Below are positions 27,952 to 28,815 of a DNA stretch of 28,815 nt, one piece after another. The notes below the pieces were generated by a model. The model saw only the letters and a list, made by a program, of their open reading frames with translations, ran no database searches and was not told the DNA's origin. A program made the position numbers and the translations under genes. This stretch comes from Paenibacillus sp. JCM 18996. GTDB lineage: Bacteria; Bacillota; Bacilli; Paenibacillales; NBRC-103111. The stretch is from positions 1 to 28,815 of the forward strand of contig BBFE01000046.1 in the NCBI GenBank assembly GCA_001313085.1, given 5' to 3'. Within the stretch, counting starts at the first letter, position 1. The number at the start of each line of letters is the position of its first letter.

Positions 27952-28815
27952 CTATGTTCGGTAAGCCGCGTTAATGCGCACGTAGTCGTAAGTCAAATCG
28001 CAGCCCCAACCGACTGCCTTGCCTTCTCCGAGGTGAAGTTGATGCGAATTTGCACGAAATCGCCTTTTAAGTATTCGAGTGCGGCATCTTCGTCAAAAGC
28101 TACCGGTCTCGACTGCTCCAGCACAATTATGTCCCCAAGTCGGATATCCACCGTTTCCGTGTTGACCGGCTGTCCGGCCCGGCCCACAGCGGCAATTATT
28201 CTGCCCCAGTTGCGTCGGCGCCGAAGCAGGCGGATTTGACCAGGCTGGAGCCGATAACCGTTTTGACGATGGCTCGAGCCGCTTCATCGCTGGAAGCTTC
28301 AATAACCGCCGCCTCGATAAGCTTTGTCGCGCCTTCCCCGTCCCGGGCGATGGCTTTGGCCAGCCTTCTGCCACGTACTGCAGACCTGCGGCAAACGCCT
28401 CCCAATCCTTATGCTCCGGATCCAGCTTGCCGCTTCCCGACATGCCGCTTGCCATCGCCACCACCATGTCATTCGTGCTCGTGTCCCCGTCCACGGTAAT
28501 CATATTAAACGTCGAGTCCGTCACGTTGCTCAGAGCCTGCTGCAGATGCGTGCTGTCAACCGCCGCATCCGTCGTAATAAATCCGAGCATGGTTGCCATG
28601 TTTGGATGGATCATCGAGCCTTTGGCCGCTCCCGCAATATACACGTCTTTGCCGCCGACCTCGAGCTTGACGCACAGCTCCTTCTTGACGAGATCCGTCG
28701 TCAAGATCGCCTGCGAGAAGTCGTCGCCTCCTTCCGCGCTCAGCTGCTCCGGCAGCCGGCCGATGCCGCCGAACACCTTCCCCATCGGCAGCAGCTGCCC
28801 GATGACACCTGTGGA
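27952..28815 (-). CDS. argJ: Bifunctional ornithine acetyltransferase/N-acetylglutamate synthase (partial, frameshifted)
   Basis: The gene enters from the right edge, where the minus frame already reads [18 protein letters not shown], so roughly the first 120 residues are outside the window. It recycles the acetyl group from N-acetylornithine to glutamate. The self-cleavage site is visible: [15 protein letters not shown], with Thr as the N-terminal nucleophile of the beta chain. Also present are [37 protein letters not shown] and [19 protein letters not shown]. The C-terminus reads [17 protein letters not shown] with TAG 27954-27952. Breaks occur near 28010-28020, 28195-28235 and 28360-28375, mostly not at long runs. 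It is the first gene of the operon within this window; argC would be expected upstream, outside it. Confidence 0.93.

Overview
The window reads as a chromosomal segment of an endospore-forming Firmicute, most likely Paenibacillus or a close relative such as Cohnella. The evidence is the Bacillales-type order ftsE-ftsX-M23 peptidase-ctpB-minJ near uvrB-uvrA, strong AGGAGG ribosome binding sites, GTG/TTG starts, and an argJ-B-D-F-G-H operon. No tRNA, rRNA, CRISPR array, insertion sequence or prophage gene was seen.

Layout. (1) 1-5271, plus strand: the 3' end of an FG-GAP/VCBS-repeat protein, followed by five packed genes: a small carrier protein, a class II aminoacyl-tRNA-synthetase-like amino acid:[carrier protein] ligase, a membrane-anchored SGNH protein resembling DltD, a 36-residue DltX-like membrane microprotein and a DltB-like MBOAT. 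Together they look like a dlt (teichoic acid D-alanylation) operon in which the adenylating enzyme DltA is replaced by a seryl-tRNA-synthetase-like ligase. This is the most unusual part of the window. (2) 5285-6420: a sugar phosphate isomerase/epimerase with its own promoter and a strong terminator. (3) 6435-11840, minus strand: a small DUF2759-like membrane protein, then uvrA and uvrB behind a promoter with a LexA-like box. (4) 12089-13920, plus strand: motA, motB and a 67-residue Asn-rich protein. (5) 13998-19922, minus strand: a cell-division and wall-remodelling block, transcribed ftsE, ftsX, EnvC-like M23 factor, CtpB-like S41 protease, MinJ-like PDZ protein. (6) 20182-22038, plus strand: a VanW/G5 protein and a HIT-family protein. 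(7) 22118-28815, minus strand: the arginine biosynthesis operon argJ (partial)-argB-argD-argF-argG-argH.

How the genes could work together. In region 1 the ligase would activate an amino acid with ATP and load it on the phosphopantetheine arm of the carrier. The MBOAT, with the DltX-like peptide, would pass it across the membrane, and the SGNH protein would place it on an extracellular polymer. The acceptor is unknown. In region 5 the ABC-like FtsEX complex would gate the coiled-coil M23 factor for septal peptidoglycan cleavage. Region 7 converts N-acetylated intermediates and ornithine to arginine.

Quality warning. Nearly every long gene is broken into two or more frames. Most breaks fall at A or T runs of six or more, usually consistent with one extra base, and a few fall elsewhere. 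All of the broken housekeeping genes become full length when these runs are adjusted. I treat the breaks as sequencing or assembly error, not pseudogenes, and give gene spans that join the frames.
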